Positions 6,702 to 13,287 of a DNA stretch of 18,312 nt are shown piece by piece. Origin of the DNA: Candidatus Desantisbacteria bacterium CG1_02_49_89. Lineage in GTDB: Bacteria; Desantisbacteria; UBA1551. The notes beneath the pieces are model-generated. The model was given only the letters and a program-made list of their open reading frames with translations, had not been told where the DNA came from and did not search any database. The position numbers and the translations under genes are program-made. Position 1 is the stretch's first letter. Each line of letters begins with the position of its first letter. The stretch lies in contig MNUP01000078.1 of NCBI GenBank assembly GCA_001871075.1, forward strand, positions 1 through 18,312, written 5' to 3'.

Positions 6702-8771
6702 TTATTCCCTGAGCTTTATCCCTTTGCGCGAGAGTGCCTCCACAATCCTGAAATGCAGGCTGTTCACTTCTTCATCTGTCAGCGTTTTTCCTCTCGACTG
6801 ATATATCAGCGTGAAAGCCAGGCTTTTGTATCCCTGCGGTATCTGGCCGCCCTGATAAAAATCAAAAAGTTCTATATCGGAAAGAAGCTCCCCTCCTTCG
6901 CTTCTTATTATACCTGCCGCTTCTCCGGCGCTTATCCCGAAGGGAACAAGCAGCGCCGCGTCCCTTCTTACAGCCGGGAATTTTGAGATCGGATCATAGC
7001 GCATGCCGGGCTTCCTGCGGTCTTTCAGAACTCCCAGGTCCATCTCAAAAAAGCATACTTCCCCGGCAAGCTTGTAATGGTCCGTTATCCCGCCTGAAAG
7101 CTTTCCTATAATGCCCGCCTTTTCTTTACCGGCAAATACCGACAGTGTATAATCAGCGAAAGGGCAATCATGACCTTCGGCGGCCATGAAAGAATAATCG
7201 GCTGCGCCCAGATTGCGCAGCAGGTATTCCGCAGCTCCTTTCAGATCAAAAAAATCGAACTTCCTTTCCTTGTCCTGCCAGAATTTATGGTTTTTCCCGT
7301 ACGCGGCAGCGGAGATCATAGTCCTTTCCTCGGGTAATTTTCCGCCGGAGTCTTCAAAGACCCTTCCTATCTCGAAAATTTTCAGTGATTCCGCGTCTCT
7401 GTTCGCGTTGAAAGCAAGATTTTCGGCCAGCCAGGGCACAAGGGATGGCCTTAACAGAGGCATTTCCTCATCCAGGGGATTTGAAATCCTGACGATTTTT
7501 TTGCTTTTTGATATTTCTTCCGCGAATATACCGCTCTTCATCAGGCCGTAATTCATACACTCGGAATAACCTATGGCTGCCATCGCCTCGCGGGCGCTTT
7601 CCTGCATGGCAAGCGTTCCGCTGCTTACCGAACCATACCTGCGGTCGCTTTCTATACCGGGAAGCAATACCGGGATTGACGGCTTGATCCTGTCATAACC
7701 GTAGTGCCTGGCTATCTCCTCTATGACGTCGATCTCCCCGGTCACGTCAGCCTGCCTCCATGACGGAACCCCAACCCTGACAAATGATTCGTGCTTTGTG
7801 GTGCAGAAACCCAGTTTCCGCAGGATCCTCGATATTTCTTTCACCGGGATCCTGTTGCCAAGTATCTGTTCTACTCTCGCTAACCTGACTTTTATCTTTA
7901 GGGCCTTCTGTTTAAACGGATACTCATCCAAAACCCCTTTCAATATTTTCCCGCCTGCTACCTGCTGGACAAGCTGGCAAATCCTGTCAACCGACCTCCT
8001 GGCCTCTTCTATATCGGAATTTCTTTCAAACCTGTATGAAGCTGCTGTGTCCATTCCCATTTTCAGAGAGGTTTTTCTTATACTTGAAGAATTGAAACAT
8101 GCGCTCTCTATGACCACGTCTTTTGTCGAGGGATTAACCTCGGTATTCGCACCGCCCATTATTCCGGCAAGGGCGACAGCGCGCTGGGTATCAGCTATCA
8201 CAAGCATGTCGTTTTCCAGTTTTCTTTCAACACCGTCAAGCGTAACCAGGCTCTCGCCCTGCCCTGCTGTCCTTACGATAATATGCCTGCCCTTCAGGAG
8301 TGAATGGTCAAAAGCATGGGTGGGCTGTCCTGTTTCGAGGAGAACATAGTTTGTAACGTCAACGACATTGTTTATTGACCTTACCCCCATCGATTCAAGT
8401 CTCCGGCTCATCCACGCAGGAGAAGGTCCGATCTTTACGTCTTTTATGACCCTGGCCGTATACCTGGCGCAAAGCTGCGGGTTCCTGATCTCAACCTTAA
8501 GGTAATCGCCTGCTTTTTCTGCACCTTCGGCAATGGCAGGACTATGTTCCACAAATCCCAGGTTATAGGCGCAGGAAATCTCCCTTGCAAAACCTATAAC
8601 CGAAAGGCAATCCCCGCGGTTGGGCGTGATCTCAATCTCGAATATGGAATCTCCGCCAGATTCCTGGACAGATATCACCTCGAAACCGAACGAAGTAAGT
8701 TTCTCCGCGAGTTCCTTCGGAGTAATTTCAAAATCCACGAATTCTTTTAACCAAGCATAAGATATTTTCAT
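6702..8771 (-). CDS. pheT: phenylalanyl-tRNA synthetase beta subunit, short form
   Basis: Beta subunit of the (alpha-beta)2 enzyme that charges tRNA-Phe. It has 689 residues against about 800 in E. coli. The start MKISYAWLKEFVDFEITPKELAEKL is normal, but after FGFEV the sequence goes within about 15 residues into FEIEITPNRGDCLSVIGFAREI. The roughly 100-residue EMAP/tRNA-binding (OB-fold) domain normally inserted there is absent. The B3/4 region (LETGQPTHAFDHSLLKG, LDGVERKLENDMLVIAD), the B5 domain, the catalytic-like core and the C-terminal ferredoxin-like anticodon-binding domain (YDPISKFPAVRRDAAL to the end) are present. The B3/4 region is where misacylated Tyr is edited. Its ATG overlaps the pheS stop as ATGA, a coupled pair. 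No frameshift is visible. Confidence 0.96.
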   Translation of the reverse strand: MKISYAWLKEFVDFEITPKELAEKLTSFGFEVISVQESGGDSIFEIEITPNRGDCLSVIGFAREISCAYNLGFVEHSPAIAEGAEKAGDYLKVEIRNPQLCARYTARVIKDVKIGPSPAWMSRRLESMGVRSINNVVDVTNYVLLETGQPTHAFDHSLLKGRHIIVRTAGQGESLVTLDGVERKLENDMLVIADTQRAVALAGIMGGANTEVNPSTKDVVIESACFNSSSIRKTSLKMGMDTAASYRFERNSDIEEARRSVDRICQLVQQVAGGKILKGVLDEYPFKQKALKIKVRLARVEQILGNRIPVKEISRILRKLGFCTTKHESFVRVGVPSWRQADVTGEIDVIEEIARHYGYDRIKPSIPVLLPGIESDRRYGSVSSGTLAMQESAREAMAAIGYSECMNYGLMKSGIFAEEISKSKKIVRISNPLDEEMPLLRPSLVPWLAENLAFNANRDAESLKIFEIGRVFEDSGGKLPEERTMISAAAYGKNHKFWQDKERKFDFFDLKGAAEYLLRNLGAADYSFMAAEGHDCPFADYTLSVFAGKEKAGIIGKLSGGITDHYKLAGEVCFFEMDLGVLKDRRKPGMRYDPISKFPAVRRDAALLVPFGISAGEAAGIIRSEGGELLSDIELFDFYQGGQIPQGYKSLAFTLIYQSRGKTLTDEEVNSLHFRIVEALSRKGIKLRE

Positions 8772-9802
8772 TTAAACTGCCTTAAAAAACGGATATCATT
8801 CTCGCAGAATAAGCGTATATCTTCAACGCCATACTTAAGCATGGCAAGCCTTTCCAGGCCTACCCCAAATGCGAAACCTGTATATTTTTCACTGTCATAT
8901 TTCACATAATTGAAAACATTCGGATGGACCATGCCGCAGCCCAGTATCTCAAGATAACCGTTCCCGCATATCCTGCAGCCTTTGCCTCCGCAGGCACTGC
9001 AGCTTATGGCTGCTTCCGCGCTTGGCTCAGTAAAAGGGAAGAAACTCGGGGTAAACCTTACTTTTCTTCCGCTGCCGAATAACCGCGTAAGGAAAAACGA
9101 AAGGACTCCTTTCAGATGGGAAAAATTTATGCCTTTGTCCACCAGCAAACCCTCAACCTGGTTGAAAACGGGGGAATGCGAGGCATCAGAAGCATCCCTT
9201 CTGTAGCACTTACCCACGGCCACTATCCTTACCGGCGGCCTTACTTTCTCCATAACCCTTACCTGGATCGGTGAAGTGTGGGTCCTGAGCAGAACATCAT
9301 TTTTTATGAAAAAAGTGTCCCTTACATTCCTTGCCGGATGGTTTTTGGGATGGTTTAGCGCATCGAAATTGTAGTATTCGGTCTCTACCTCCCTGCCGTC
9401 CACAACATCGAAACCCAGTTTAGAAAAAATCCCCAGAACTTCTTTCTGAATAAGCGAAACGGGATGGAGCCCTCCCGCCCTGACAATCCTGCCGGGAAGC
9501 GTGGCGTCGATCCCCTTATATGCATCCGAAGATGCATCCTCAGGCCTTGTAAAGAACTCCGGTTTCCGCGAACTCCAGGTTTCGAGCAGGCTGTTTTTAA
9601 GCGCGTTGACGAGAATCCCGAAAGCGGGCCTGTCTTCTGCGGGAACGCTCCCGATGCCAGCCATGACCTCGGAAAGCAGGCCCTTCTTCCCGAGATATTT
9701 TATCCTGCATGCCTCGAGCTGCGAACTGCTTGAAGCTGAAGAGAACTCATCACGGGCTTCTTTTACTATAGCTTCGATCTTTTTCTTTATTTCCTCAAAC
9801 AT
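8768..9802 (-). CDS. pheS: phenylalanyl-tRNA synthetase alpha subunit
   Basis: Catalytic subunit of PheRS, 344 residues. The N-terminal 85 residues form the tRNA-contacting coiled coil (RIKYLGKKGLLSEVM). The class II core follows: HPVSLIQKEVLGIFSKLGF, LLRTHTSPIQVRVM, motif 2 around GKCYRRDASDASHSPVFNQVEGL, PSFFPFTEPSAE, and motif 3 GFAFGVGLERLAMLKYGV. Four cysteines at about 268, 271, 276 and 279 (CSACGGKGCRIC) form the small zinc-ribbon-like insert found in many bacterial PheS proteins. It overlaps the rplT end by 8 nt and pheT by 4 nt. No T-box or histidine-operon-type leader is seen upstream; it appears to be co-transcribed with infC-rpmI-rplT. Confidence 0.97.
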   Translation of the reverse strand: MFEEIKKKIEAIVKEARDEFSSASSSSQLEACRIKYLGKKGLLSEVMAGIGSVPAEDRPAFGILVNALKNSLLETWSSRKPEFFTRPEDASSDAYKGIDATLPGRIVRAGGLHPVSLIQKEVLGIFSKLGFDVVDGREVETEYYNFDALNHPKNHPARNVRDTFFIKNDVLLRTHTSPIQVRVMEKVRPPVRIVAVGKCYRRDASDASHSPVFNQVEGLLVDKGINFSHLKGVLSFFLTRLFGSGRKVRFTPSFFPFTEPSAEAAISCSACGGKGCRICGNGYLEILGCGMVHPNVFNYVKYDSEKYTGFAFGVGLERLAMLKYGVEDIRLFCENDIRFLRQFK

Positions 9803-10145
9803 TTCCCTTCACCAGCCCGGCCAGATATTTTATAGCGCCTTCATCGCTTGCTGCCATTTCGCCAAGCATCCTTCTGTCCAGGATCACGCCCAGTTTCCTG
9901 AGCCCTTGTGTCATTTCAGCGTATGTAAGGCCTGCCTGCCTTGCCGCGGCATTGATCCGCATGATCCATAAAGTCCTGAAATCCCTTTTTCTCGTCCTGC
10001 GGTCCCTGTACGCGTAGGCAAGCGCTTTTTTAAAAGCGTCTGACGCTGTGCGGTACAGTTTGCTTTTACCTCCGTAAAATCCCTTTACATACTGGAATAA
10101 TTTCTGTTTTCTCCTTTTTTTAACAGTACCTCTCTTAATTCTCAT
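9795..10145 (-). CDS. rplT: 50S ribosomal protein L20
   Basis: Early-assembly 23S rRNA-binding protein and, in bacteria studied, the autogenous repressor of the infC-rpmI-rplT operon. The 116 residues match the family. The N-terminus is a long basic helix (RIKRGTVKKRRKQKLFQYVKGFYGGKSKLYRTA) and the globular C-terminal domain carries WIMRINAAARQAGLTYAEMTQGL and LDRRMLGEMAASD. AAAGGAG is 8 nt before the ATG. It sits 159 nt downstream of rpmI, an unusually long gap for this pair, filled with secondary structure and a heptamer repeat. Confidence 0.98.
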   Translation of the reverse strand: MRIKRGTVKKRRKQKLFQYVKGFYGGKSKLYRTASDAFKKALAYAYRDRRTRKRDFRTLWIMRINAAARQAGLTYAEMTQGLRKLGVILDRRMLGEMAASDEGAIKYLAGLVKGNV

Positions 10146-10163
10146 CTGTCTTGCTCCTTTCTG

Positions 10164-10184
10164 CCATTTTTCATTTTACATTTT
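10164..10184 (+). repeat. tandem heptamer NCATTTT x3
   Basis: Three abutting 7-nt units on the plus strand, CCATTTT, TCATTTT and ACATTTT, differing only in the first base. They lie shortly upstream of rplT on its coding side. The format matches the heptamers at 11166-11193 and 11460-11487 although the core word is different. Confidence 0.7.
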
Positions 10185-10228
10185 GTTGAGCTGGTAGCGA
10201 TTGAACTGGTAATGAAATCCCCGCGTCT

Positions 10229-10285
10229 AACCCATAAAGGGTTGTGGGGGAATCCCCCCTGTTTGCCCATTCAGGGCAAGGGGGG
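10229..10285 (-). promoter_or_regulatory. structured leader between rpmI and rplT with competing hairpins
   Basis: The plus strand holds TTGCCC/GGGCAA (10263-10268 with 10274-10279, 5-nt loop) extended by CCCCCC/GGGGGG (10254-10259 with 10280-10285) across a 3-nt bulge. The C-tract can instead pair with GGGGG at 10246-10250 over a 3-nt loop, so the two foldings exclude each other. A third hairpin, AACCC/GGGTT (10229-10233 with 10239-10243), follows in the direction of transcription. No T-tract ends it, so control of rplT translation or mRNA processing is more plausible than termination. A mobile or palindromic repeat is an alternative. Confidence 0.5.
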
Positions 10286-10304
10286 ACATTCAGCATAATA
10301 GTTT

Positions 10305-10502
10305 TTACATATTGGGTATCAGCCTTTTGATGTCCTGCTGGTTTGATTTATCCACGACGCAGCTTCCCCTCATACCCCTCTTTCTCTTCGATGTTTTCTT
10401 GGTGAGCAGGTGCCTGCGGTAAGCCATGTATCTTATGACTTTGCCTTTCCCGGAAATCTTGAACCTCTTTGCCGCGCTTTTCTTTGTTTTTATTTTTGGC
10501 AT
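10305..10502 (-). CDS. rpmI: 50S ribosomal protein L35
   Basis: Small basic protein of the large ribosomal subunit, 65 residues as expected. The whole family pattern is present: MPKIKTKKSAAKRFKISGKG, then RRHLLTKKTSKRKRGMRG, ending DIKRLIPNM. GGAG lies 7 nt upstream of the ATG. It is the middle gene of the infC-rpmI-rplT translation operon, with structured spacers on both sides (127 nt after infC, 159 nt before rplT). Confidence 0.98.
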   Translation of the reverse strand: MPKIKTKKSAAKRFKISGKGKVIRYMAYRRHLLTKKTSKRKRGMRGSCVVDKSNQQDIKRLIPNM

Positions 10503-10522
10503 TATATCTCCAATTTTTCATT

Positions 10523-10555
10523 GCTCACTCTTCGCTTGCTGTTCGCTCACTGTTC
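10523..10555 (+). repeat. tandem 11-mer x3
   Basis: Three abutting 11-nt units on the plus strand: GCTCACTCTTC, GCTTGCTGTTC and GCTCACTGTTC. Unit 3 differs from unit 1 at one position, and the middle unit differs from unit 3 at two. They lie just upstream of the rpmI ribosome binding site, in the infC-rpmI spacer. Confidence 0.6.
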
Positions 10556-10569
10556 AATAATACAAAAAT

Positions 10570-10629
10570 ACCGGCATCGGGAGGGATCCTCCCTGGTTGC
10601 TGGATCATCGGACCGGGTCTTGCCGCGGT
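10570..10629 (-). promoter_or_regulatory. branched structure in infC-rpmI spacer, possible L20 operator
   Basis: ACCGGCA at 10570-10576 can pair with TGCCGCGGT at 10621-10629 with a 2-nt bulge, closing a domain that holds a perfect GGGAGG/CCTCCC hairpin (10579-10584 with 10588-10593, 3-nt loop). The region starts right at the infC stop codon. In E. coli the L20 repressor site lies at the infC-rpmI junction, so an autogenous operator is the natural hypothesis. I have not matched it to a known L20-site consensus. Confidence 0.35.
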
Positions 10630-11145
10630 CTATTTCTTTACAGGAGCGATAATCGCAATTTTATACATACCTTCCTGCCTGGGTGCCTGCTCGAACACGA
10701 AAAGTCCGCTGAGTTCCGTATTCAGCCTTTCCAGCAGTTTGTTGCCCCGCTCCTTGTATGCGATCTCCCTGCCGCGGAACACGATGCTGAGTTTTACCTT
10801 GTCGCCTTCCTCGAGAAATCTTTTGATGTTCGCAAGTTTTATCATGAAATCATGCTCGCCTATCTGCGGCCTGACGCGCACCTCTTTTATATGCGTTACT
10901 TTCTGCTTCTTTTTTTGGAGCCTTTCTTTCTTTTCCAGTTCATACTTGAACTTGCCAAGTTCCTCAATCTTGCATACAGGAGGAATGGCAGACTCAGACA
11001 CCATTATCAGGTCCAGACCTTTCTCGCGGGCTATCCTGAGAGCGTCAGACGCAGACAGGACCCCGAGTTGCTGCCCGGTTTCATCTATAACCCTCATTTC
11101 CTTCGCCCGTATCTCCTCGTTTATCCTTACTCTTCTGGTGAAAAT
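10630..11145 (-). CDS. infC: translation initiation factor IF-3, AUU start
   Basis: IF3 binds the 30S subunit, checks start-codon pairing and keeps subunits apart. The first ATG in frame (11095-11097) would give 155 residues and lose part of the conserved N-domain. Reading upstream in the same frame restores FTRRVRINEEIRAKE, the standard IF3 N-terminus, and the only well-placed initiator is an ATT at 11143-11145, about 6 nt after a near-perfect Shine-Dalgarno (AAAGGGGGTGAT, 11149-11160). The product is then 171 residues, normal length. The linker helix (KFKYELEKKERLQKKKQ) and the C-domain (KEVRVRPQIGEHDFMIKL, KVKLSIVFRGREIAYKERG) are intact. AUU initiation of infC is the known basis of IF3 autoregulation in E. 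coli. rpmI and rplT follow. Confidence 0.93.
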   Translation of the reverse strand: MFTRRVRINEEIRAKEMRVIDETGQQLGVLSASDALRIAREKGLDLIMVSESAIPPVCKIEELGKFKYELEKKERLQKKKQKVTHIKEVRVRPQIGEHDFMIKLANIKRFLEEGDKVKLSIVFRGREIAYKERGNKLLERLNTELSGLFVFEQAPRQEGMYKIAIIAPVKK

Positions 11146-11160
11146 ATTATCACCCCCTTT
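11143..11160 (-). promoter_or_regulatory. infC ribosome binding site and AUU start codon
   Basis: AAAGGGGGTGAT (minus strand, 11160-11149) matches the anti-Shine-Dalgarno complement at nearly every base and is followed after AAT by ATT. A strong Shine-Dalgarno with a non-canonical start is how E. coli infC is set up: initiation at AUU is disfavoured when IF3 is plentiful. This site decides the infC start. Confidence 0.75.
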
Positions 11161-11165
11161 AATAA

Positions 11166-11193
11166 TCTATTTTCTATTTTCTATTCTCTATTG
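11166..11193 (+). repeat. tandem heptamer TCTATTN x4
   Basis: Four abutting 7-nt units on the plus strand (TCTATTT, TCTATTT, TCTATTC, TCTATTG), varying only at the last base. The opposite orientation of the word (AAAATAG, AAAATAGA) appears around 11250-11273, so the array has an opposing arm. It lies directly upstream of the infC ribosome binding site. Confidence 0.75.
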
Positions 11194-11353
11194 TTCAATT
11201 GCTCTGATTTTTCGCTTCGCGAAAAAATACCGAAACACCATAAAATACTGAAAATAGAACAATGGAAAATAGACCGCAATCTCGCAATTTCATTTCTCTA
11301 TTCTCTATTGTTCAATTGCTCTATTGCTCTGATTTTTCGCTTCGCGAAAAATC
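11180..11353. repeat. pair of near-identical 47/55-nt direct repeats, each ending in a hairpin
   Basis: Copy A spans 11180-11226 and copy B 11297-11351. They are identical except that B has an extra TATTGCTC inserted. Each ends in a perfect hairpin: TTTTTCGC/GCGAAAAA with a 3-nt loop at 11208-11226, and GATTTTTCGC/GCGAAAAATC at 11331-11353. On the minus strand copy B's hairpin begins at the very end of the tRNA and could serve as its terminator or processing signal. The 70 nt between the copies carries reverse-complement versions of the same short words. Confidence 0.8.
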
Positions 11354-11426
11354 TGGGCCCACCCGGATTTGAACCAGGGACCTACTGATTATGAGTCAGC
11401 CGCTCTCACCGCTGAGCTATGGGCCC
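11354..11426 (-). tRNA. tRNA with CAU anticodon (Ile2 or elongator Met)
   Basis: A full 73-nt cloverleaf on the minus strand: acceptor GGGCCCA/TGGGCCC (7 bp), D-stem GCTC/GAGC, anticodon stem GCTGA/TCAGT around loop CTCATAA, T-arm CCTGG/CCGGG with loop TTCAAAT, discriminator A at 11354. CCA is not encoded (GAT follows). The anticodon CAU is read by elongator Met, initiator Met or lysidine-modified Ile2; the paired first base excludes a typical initiator. The short D-loop and GGGCCC acceptor recall E. coli ileX-type Ile2 tRNAs, but sequence alone does not settle it. It lies between rpoD and infC. Confidence 0.92.
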
Positions 11427-11432
11427 GCTTTT

Positions 11433-11487
11433 AGTTAAAAGTTGAAATCAGATTTTACTTTTAGCTTTGAGCTTTCAGCTTTTAGCT
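11433..11487 (+). repeat. opposed heptamer arrays AGTTNAA x2 and TTNAGCT x4
   Basis: On the plus strand AGTTAAA and AGTTGAA (11433-11446) face four abutting units TTTAGCT, TTGAGCT, TTCAGCT, TTTAGCT (11460-11487), in which only the third base varies. The right array is nearly the reverse complement of the left, so transcripts could fold into a hairpin. It occupies the gap between the rpoD stop (3 nt away) and the tRNA and may act as the rpoD 3' end, though it lacks a GC-rich stem. Confidence 0.75.
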
Positions 11488-11490
11488 AAA

Positions 11491-13287
11491 CTACGGGGCA
11501 AGGTAATCTTTTAAAATCCTGCTTCTTGCCGGATGCTTCAGTTTCCTCAGGGCTTTGGATTCTATCTGCCTTATCCTTTCCCGCGTTACGTTGAATATGC
11601 GCCCGACCTCTTCAAGCGTATGCCTGTACCCATCCTTGCCAAGGCCGAAACGCAGTTTCAAGATTTCTTTCTCTTTAAAGCTCAAGGTATCCAGAACGGA
11701 AAGCAGTTTTTCGCGGCACATGGACGAGATAACCATGTTGGACGGCGCTTCCACGTTCTTGTTCTCAATAAAATCAGCAAGGTGGGCGTCATCCCTTTCC
11801 CTGATGGGAGTCTCGAGCGAGATCGGCTCCTGGACGATCCTCAGCACCCTCCTGACCTTGCGCAGCGGCAGGTGAACCTCTTTAGAAATTTCCTCGGGTG
11901 AAGGCTTCCTTCTCAGGCTCTGGACCAGGTTCCTCGAAGCGTGTATTATCCGGTTTATCTGTTCTATCATGTGCACGGGCACCCTTATGGTCCTGGACTG
12001 GTCCGCAAGAGCGCGCGTTATTGTCTGCCTGATCCACCATGTTGCATAGGTGCTGAACCTTCCCTTCTTGTAACTGTATCTGTCAACTGCCTTAATAAGA
12101 CCGATATTCCCTTCCTGTATAAGATCCAGGAACGAAAGACCGCGGTTCATGTAATTCTTGGCGATGCTGACGACAAGCCTGAGGTTGGCGGTGATCAACC
12201 TGTCCCTGCAGTCATTTATCGTCTTTTCTTCTTTTGAAATAAGCCTGCTGGTCTTTTTAAGCTCCTCTGTCTTCATCTTGGCTTTTCTTTCCATGCCGGA
12301 AATTTTACGTTCCAGCGATCTGATCCTGGAAACCAGCAATTTTTTTCTCTTCTTTATTTCGGGCTTCCTGCTCTCTTTCGGCCCAAAGGCGTTCAGCCTG
12401 CTCATAAGGCTGTGCCTTTCGGAATTCATTTTATCGATTTTCCCGCAGAGGTCAGTAAAAATCCCCGAGACCCTGGTAATAAACTCGCTGGATATGTTCG
12501 CACCGAGTATCCAGGAACTTATCTTCGGCATATCTTTCTTTTTCCTGTTCATTTCCCTTGCCACGGCTGACATATCTTCTTTTACTTTTTTTTCATCTTC
12601 AAGAAATGCGCGGCCGTCGTTCTGTATCAGTTCCGATATTTCCAATTCATCATTATTAATGCTGTTAAAAAAAATCTTCAGTTCTACAAAACCGACCTCG
12701 CTAAGCAGCGTAAGCTCCTTGATTTTCCTTTTGCTCTCCTCCGTGTCTTTTGCTATTCCTTCTTCTTCTTCGGGATTCAACAGGGATGTCTGGCCCATCC
12801 TGCCCAGATACATCTTGATCGCGTCCAGCGGTTCGGTGAATTCCTCTTTTTGCGCGGCTTCCTTTGCCGGCTCGGTTGTTTCTCCGGGGATCTCGGGCTC
12901 CGCGGGCTCCGCGGCCTGGGCATCCTTGGCCGCATCGACAATTTTAATGTTCTTATCTTTCAACACAACAAAGATGTTGTCTATATCCTCCGGATCAACT
13001 ATGTCGGAGGGAAGTATTTCGTTTATTTCCTCGTAAGACAACTGGCCTTTCTGCTTGCCCTTGGCAAGCAGCTGTTTCAAGCCGGACGCTATAAGGTTTT
13101 TGCCCTGCGCGTGAGTCGCCCTGCTGCTTCCTTTTTCGATCCTGGCTTTTATTGCTTTAGGCTTTGGCCGGGGCGCCAACTTTTTCTTCTTCATGATCCC
13201 GTGTTTTTGCCTGTGTGTGGTTTTTCTGTCAGGTTTCCGGCTTACGCTCTTTTTCACGTGTTTCATTCTTTTTTTTCCGATAGGCAT
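11491..13287 (-). CDS. rpoD: RNA polymerase primary sigma factor with basic N-terminal extension
   Basis: The housekeeping sigma-70 factor, 598 residues. The first 60 or so residues are very rich in Lys and Arg and precede a recognisable region 1.1 ([28 protein letters not shown] at about 65-92, [20 protein letters not shown]). An acidic Pro/Ala/Glu linker and region 1.2 ([16 protein letters not shown]) follow, then a long helical non-conserved region, region 2 ([36 protein letters not shown] and [19 protein letters not shown]), region 3 ([17 protein letters not shown]) and region 4.2 ([21 protein letters not shown]). The ATG abuts the dnaG stop; GGGGAGA in the dnaG 3' end lies about 10 nt upstream, which supports the long start over Met-8 or Met-32. 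The gene sits in a dnaG-rpoD operon. Confidence 0.96.
   Translation of the reverse strand: MPIGKKRMKHVKKSVSRKPDRKTTHRQKHGIMKKKKLAPRPKPKAIKARIEKGSSRATHAQGKNLIASGLKQLLAKGKQKGQLSYEEINEILPSDIVDPEDIDNIFVVLKDKNIKIVDAAKDAQAAEPAEPEIPGETTEPAKEAAQKEEFTEPLDAIKMYLGRMGQTSLLNPEEEEGIAKDTEESKRKIKELTLLSEVGFVELKIFFNSINNDELEISELIQNDGRAFLEDEKKVKEDMSAVAREMNRKKKDMPKISSWILGANISSEFITRVSGIFTDLCGKIDKMNSERHSLMSRLNAFGPKESRKPEIKKRKKLLVSRIRSLERKISGMERKAKMKTEELKKTSRLISKEEKTINDCRDRLITANLRLVVSIAKNYMNRGLSFLDLIQEGNIGLIKAVDRYSYKKGRFSTYATWWIRQTITRALADQSRTIRVPVHMIEQINRIIHASRNLVQSLRRKPSPEEISKEVHLPLRKVRRVLRIVQEPISLETPIRERDDAHLADFIENKNVEAPSNMVISSMCREKLLSVLDTLSFKEKEILKLRFGLGKDGYRHTLEEVGRIFNVTRERIRQIESKALRKLKHPARSRILKDYLAP

Noticed and set aside
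9803-10160. T-box or Phe-leader attenuator ahead of pheS
   Set aside because: pheS overlaps rplT by 8 nt, leaving no room for a leader, and no leader peptide or T-box motif was seen elsewhere in the operon.
11166-11353. CRISPR-like look of repeated units near the tRNA
   Set aside because: Only two copies of the long unit, tandem heptamers without spacers of uniform size, and no cas genes.
10469-11388. Two overlapping plus-strand frames of about 260 codons across infC and its upstream repeats
   Set aside because: They run opposite infC, through repeats and into the tRNA, with no initiation signal or recognisable domain.
12158-13036. 292-codon plus-strand reading frame inside rpoD
   Set aside because: Antisense shadow of the helical sigma region; Ser/Phe/Leu-rich product typical of frames opposite Lys/Glu-rich coding sequence.
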